Below, one piece after another: positions 3,718-5,334 of a DNA stretch of 5,334 nt. Source of the stretch: an uncultured bacterium (GTDB taxonomy: Bacteria; Verrucomicrobiota; Lentisphaeria; Oligosphaerales; Oligosphaeraceae); contig CACZQQ010000388.1 of assembly GCA_902783355.1 (NCBI GenBank), positions 1 to 5,334 on the forward strand, given 5' to 3'. Numbering within the stretch: position 1 is the first letter of the stretch; every line of letters begins with the position of its first letter. Under the pieces are notes generated by a model, which made no database searches, was not told where the DNA came from, and saw nothing but the letters and a program-made list of their open reading frames with translations. The position numbers were made by a program, and so were the translations under genes.

Positions 3718-5334
3718 GTGTCGAATGAACCGAAACAACTTCTTGGCGCGAAAGTGCTTGTGCAGGCGTTGAAGCGCGAGGGCGTGAAGGTGGTCTTCGC
3801 CTATCCGGGGGCGACCTCCATGCTGCTCCACCAGAGCCTGCTGCACTCCGGCATCCGCGTCGTCCTGCCGCGCCACGAGCAGGGCGGCGCCTTCGCGGCG
3901 GACGGCTATGCGCGCGCCTCCGGCCAGGTCGGCGTCTGCATCGCCACCTCGGGGCCGGGCGCCACCAACCTGGTCACGGGCATCTCCGACGCCTGCAACG
4001 ATTCGATCCCCATGGTCGCCATCACCTGCCAGGTGCGGCAGACCCTCATCGGCAAGAACGCCTTCCAGGAGACCGACATCATCGGCATCACGCGCCCCTG
4101 CGTCAAGCACAGCTATCTCGTCCTGAAGGCGGAGGAGCTGGCCCAGACGGTGCGGGACGCCTTCCACATCGCCTCCCACGGCCGCCCCGGCCCCGTCGTC
4201 ATCGACGTGCCCGTGGACGTGCTCCAGGCGCCCTGCCCCGCTCTCCTCCCCGACATGCCGTCGCCGCGGCTGCTGGCCCCCACGCCCGCGCCGCCGCCGG
4301 AGGAGATCGCGCACCTGCTGTCGCTGATGCGCTCCTGCCGCAGGCCCATGATCTACGCGGGCGGCGGCGTCATCGCCTCGGGCGCCTGCCATGCGCTGCG
4401 GCGCTTCGCGGAGCGCTTCCAGATTCCCGTCACCACCAGCCTGATGGGCATCGGCGCCTTTCCGGAGGAGAGCGACCTCTCCCTCAAGTTCGTGGGGATG
4501 CACGGCTCCTACGCGGCCAACTTCGCCGTCCATGAATGCGACCTGCTGCTGGCGCTCTCCGTGCGCTTCTCCGACCGCGTGACAGGCGACATACGGCGCT
4601 TCGCCCCCATGGCCACGCTCGTCCACGTGGACATCGACCCCTCTGAAATCAACAAGAACAAGCAGGCCGACCTCGCCTTCGTCTGCGACGTGGGCGACTT
4701 CCTGCGCGAACTGCTGAAGCACCACGGCTTCACCTGCGGCGAGGAGAGCTGGCGGGCGCAGGTGCGCGAATGGCGCGCGAGCCATCCCTTCGAGGAGACC
4801 ATGCCCAGCGAGGCGGGCGAACTGACCGGCAAGGCGGTCGTCGGCGCGCTGCACAGGCTCACGCGCGGCCGCGCCATGGTCGTCACAGGCGTCGGACAGC
4901 ACCAGATGTGGGCGGCCCAGTTCTACAATTTCAGCGAGCCGCGGCAGTTTTTGACCTCCGGCGGGCTCGGCGCGATGGGCTTCGGGCTTCCGGCGGCGGC
5001 AGGCGCGGCGGTGGCCATGGGCGAACGCCCGCGCAGCCAGCGGCGCCCTGTCGTGCTGGTGGACGGCGACGGCGCCTTCCAGATGAACATCCAGGAGCTG
5101 GCGGTCCTCTTCGCCGAGAGGCTGCCCGTCAAGATCGTCATCGTCAACAACCAGCGCCTGGGGATGGTCTCGCAGTGGGAGGAGCGCTTCTTCCACGGCG
5201 TGCACGCCAACACGGACCTGCATGTGCCGCAGGCAGGCCGCCCCTATCCCGATTTCCGCACCATCGCGGCTGGCTACATGGTGCCCGGAGAGGAGGTCGG
5301 ACGACTGGAAGACCTTGAGGGCGCCTTGAGGCGG
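3718..5334 (+). CDS. ilvB: Acetolactate synthase large (catalytic) subunit, 3' partial
   Basis: IlvB condenses two pyruvates (or pyruvate with 2-oxobutyrate) to acetohydroxy acids, the first common step of valine, leucine and isoleucine synthesis, using thiamine diphosphate and FAD in the cytoplasm. 539 residues are visible; the family usually has about 560-600, so only the end is missing. Residues ~1-170 are the pyrimidine domain, with YPGA, RHEQGG (catalytic Glu54), SGPGATNLVTG and AFQETDIIGITRP. The central FAD region includes KFVGMHGSYAANFAV (from 257) and RFSDRVTG (283-290). The diphosphate domain has GQHQMW (393-398), LTSGGLGAMGFGLP and the GDG...NN metal motif (450-478). Met483, Val484 and Trp487 correspond to Met460, Val461 and Trp464 of E. 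coli AHAS II, which favours the anabolic enzyme. The start is GTG 3718; no in-frame ATG exists nearby and a GTG at 3754 would cut the first helix. The gap to lipA is six bases, with no clear Shine-Dalgarno. The regulatory subunit ilvN would be expected downstream. Confidence 0.95.
   Translation, partial: MSNEPKQLLGAKVLVQALKREGVKVVFAYPGATSMLLHQSLLHSGIRVVLPRHEQGGAFAADGYARASGQVGVCIATSGPGATNLVTGISDACNDSIPMVAITCQVRQTLIGKNAFQETDIIGITRPCVKHSYLVLKAEELAQTVRDAFHIASHGRPGPVVIDVPVDVLQAPCPALLPDMPSPRLLAPTPAPPPEEIAHLLSLMRSCRRPMIYAGGGVIASGACHALRRFAERFQIPVTTSLMGIGAFPEESDLSLKFVGMHGSYAANFAVHECDLLLALSVRFSDRVTGDIRRFAPMATLVHVDIDPSEINKNKQADLAFVCDVGDFLRELLKHHGFTCGEESWRAQVREWRASHPFEETMPSEAGELTGKAVVGALHRLTRGRAMVVTGVGQHQMWAAQFYNFSEPRQFLTSGGLGAMGFGLPAAAGAAVAMGERPRSQRRPVVLVDGDGAFQMNIQELAVLFAERLPVKIVIVNNQRLGMVSQWEERFFHGVHANTDLHVPQAGRPYPDFRTIAAGYMVPGEEVGRLEDLEGALRR

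Noticed and set aside
3725..3727. ATG just after the lipA stop as the ilvB start
   Set aside because: It is in a different frame from the acetolactate synthase motifs; the GTG at 3718 is in frame and keeps the normal N-terminus.
2467..5223. A very long open frame (918 codons) on the minus strand across lipA and ilvB
   Set aside because: It mirrors two clearly recognised genes, and its translation is repetitive in Ala, Gly, Arg, His and Val with no motif. GC-rich codons on the + strand seldom give stops on the other strand, which explains its length.

Overview
The window holds four genes, all on the + strand, in GC-rich DNA with mostly G or C at third codon positions. None runs the other way. 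Both ends cut genes: the first coding sequence is open at its 5' end and the last at its 3' end. A Pal-type lipoprotein with an intact diaminopimelate-binding pocket points to a Gram-negative envelope. High GC, scarcely any Shine-Dalgarno signal, and a tandem zinc-ribbon protein beside Pal would suit a PVC-group bacterium such as Kiritimatiellota or Lentisphaerota, possibly from a gut or sediment metagenome. That placement is a guess from gene style; no marker gene for it is present.

Layout. (1) Positions 2-1597: a protein of at least 531 residues, made of a tandem array of Cys4 zinc-ribbon units followed by a domain that looks like an SGNH/GDSL hydrolase whose catalytic residues have been replaced. 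(2) Positions 1598-1723: a 126-base, less GC-rich spacer holding nested short direct and inverted repeats. (3) Positions 1724-2389: Pal, a lipoprotein with a Gly/Asn/Asp-rich linker and an OmpA-like domain. (4) Positions 2419-3711: one reading frame encoding a complete MutT-type Nudix domain fused to a complete lipoyl synthase (LipA). (5) Positions 3718-5334: the large, catalytic subunit of acetolactate synthase (IlvB), starting at GTG six bases after the lipA stop and running off the window.

How they fit together. Pal, Nudix-LipA and IlvB are packed with gaps of 29 and 6 bases and no terminator between them, so they are probably cotranscribed. They serve different jobs: envelope anchoring, nucleotide-pool cleaning with lipoate synthesis, and branched-chain amino acid synthesis. 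This looks like a housekeeping cluster rather than a dedicated pathway. The unusual parts are the Nudix-LipA fusion, the zinc-ribbon array on a degenerate SGNH domain, and the repeat-bearing spacer before pal. No tRNA, rRNA, CRISPR array, transposase or phage gene was seen.
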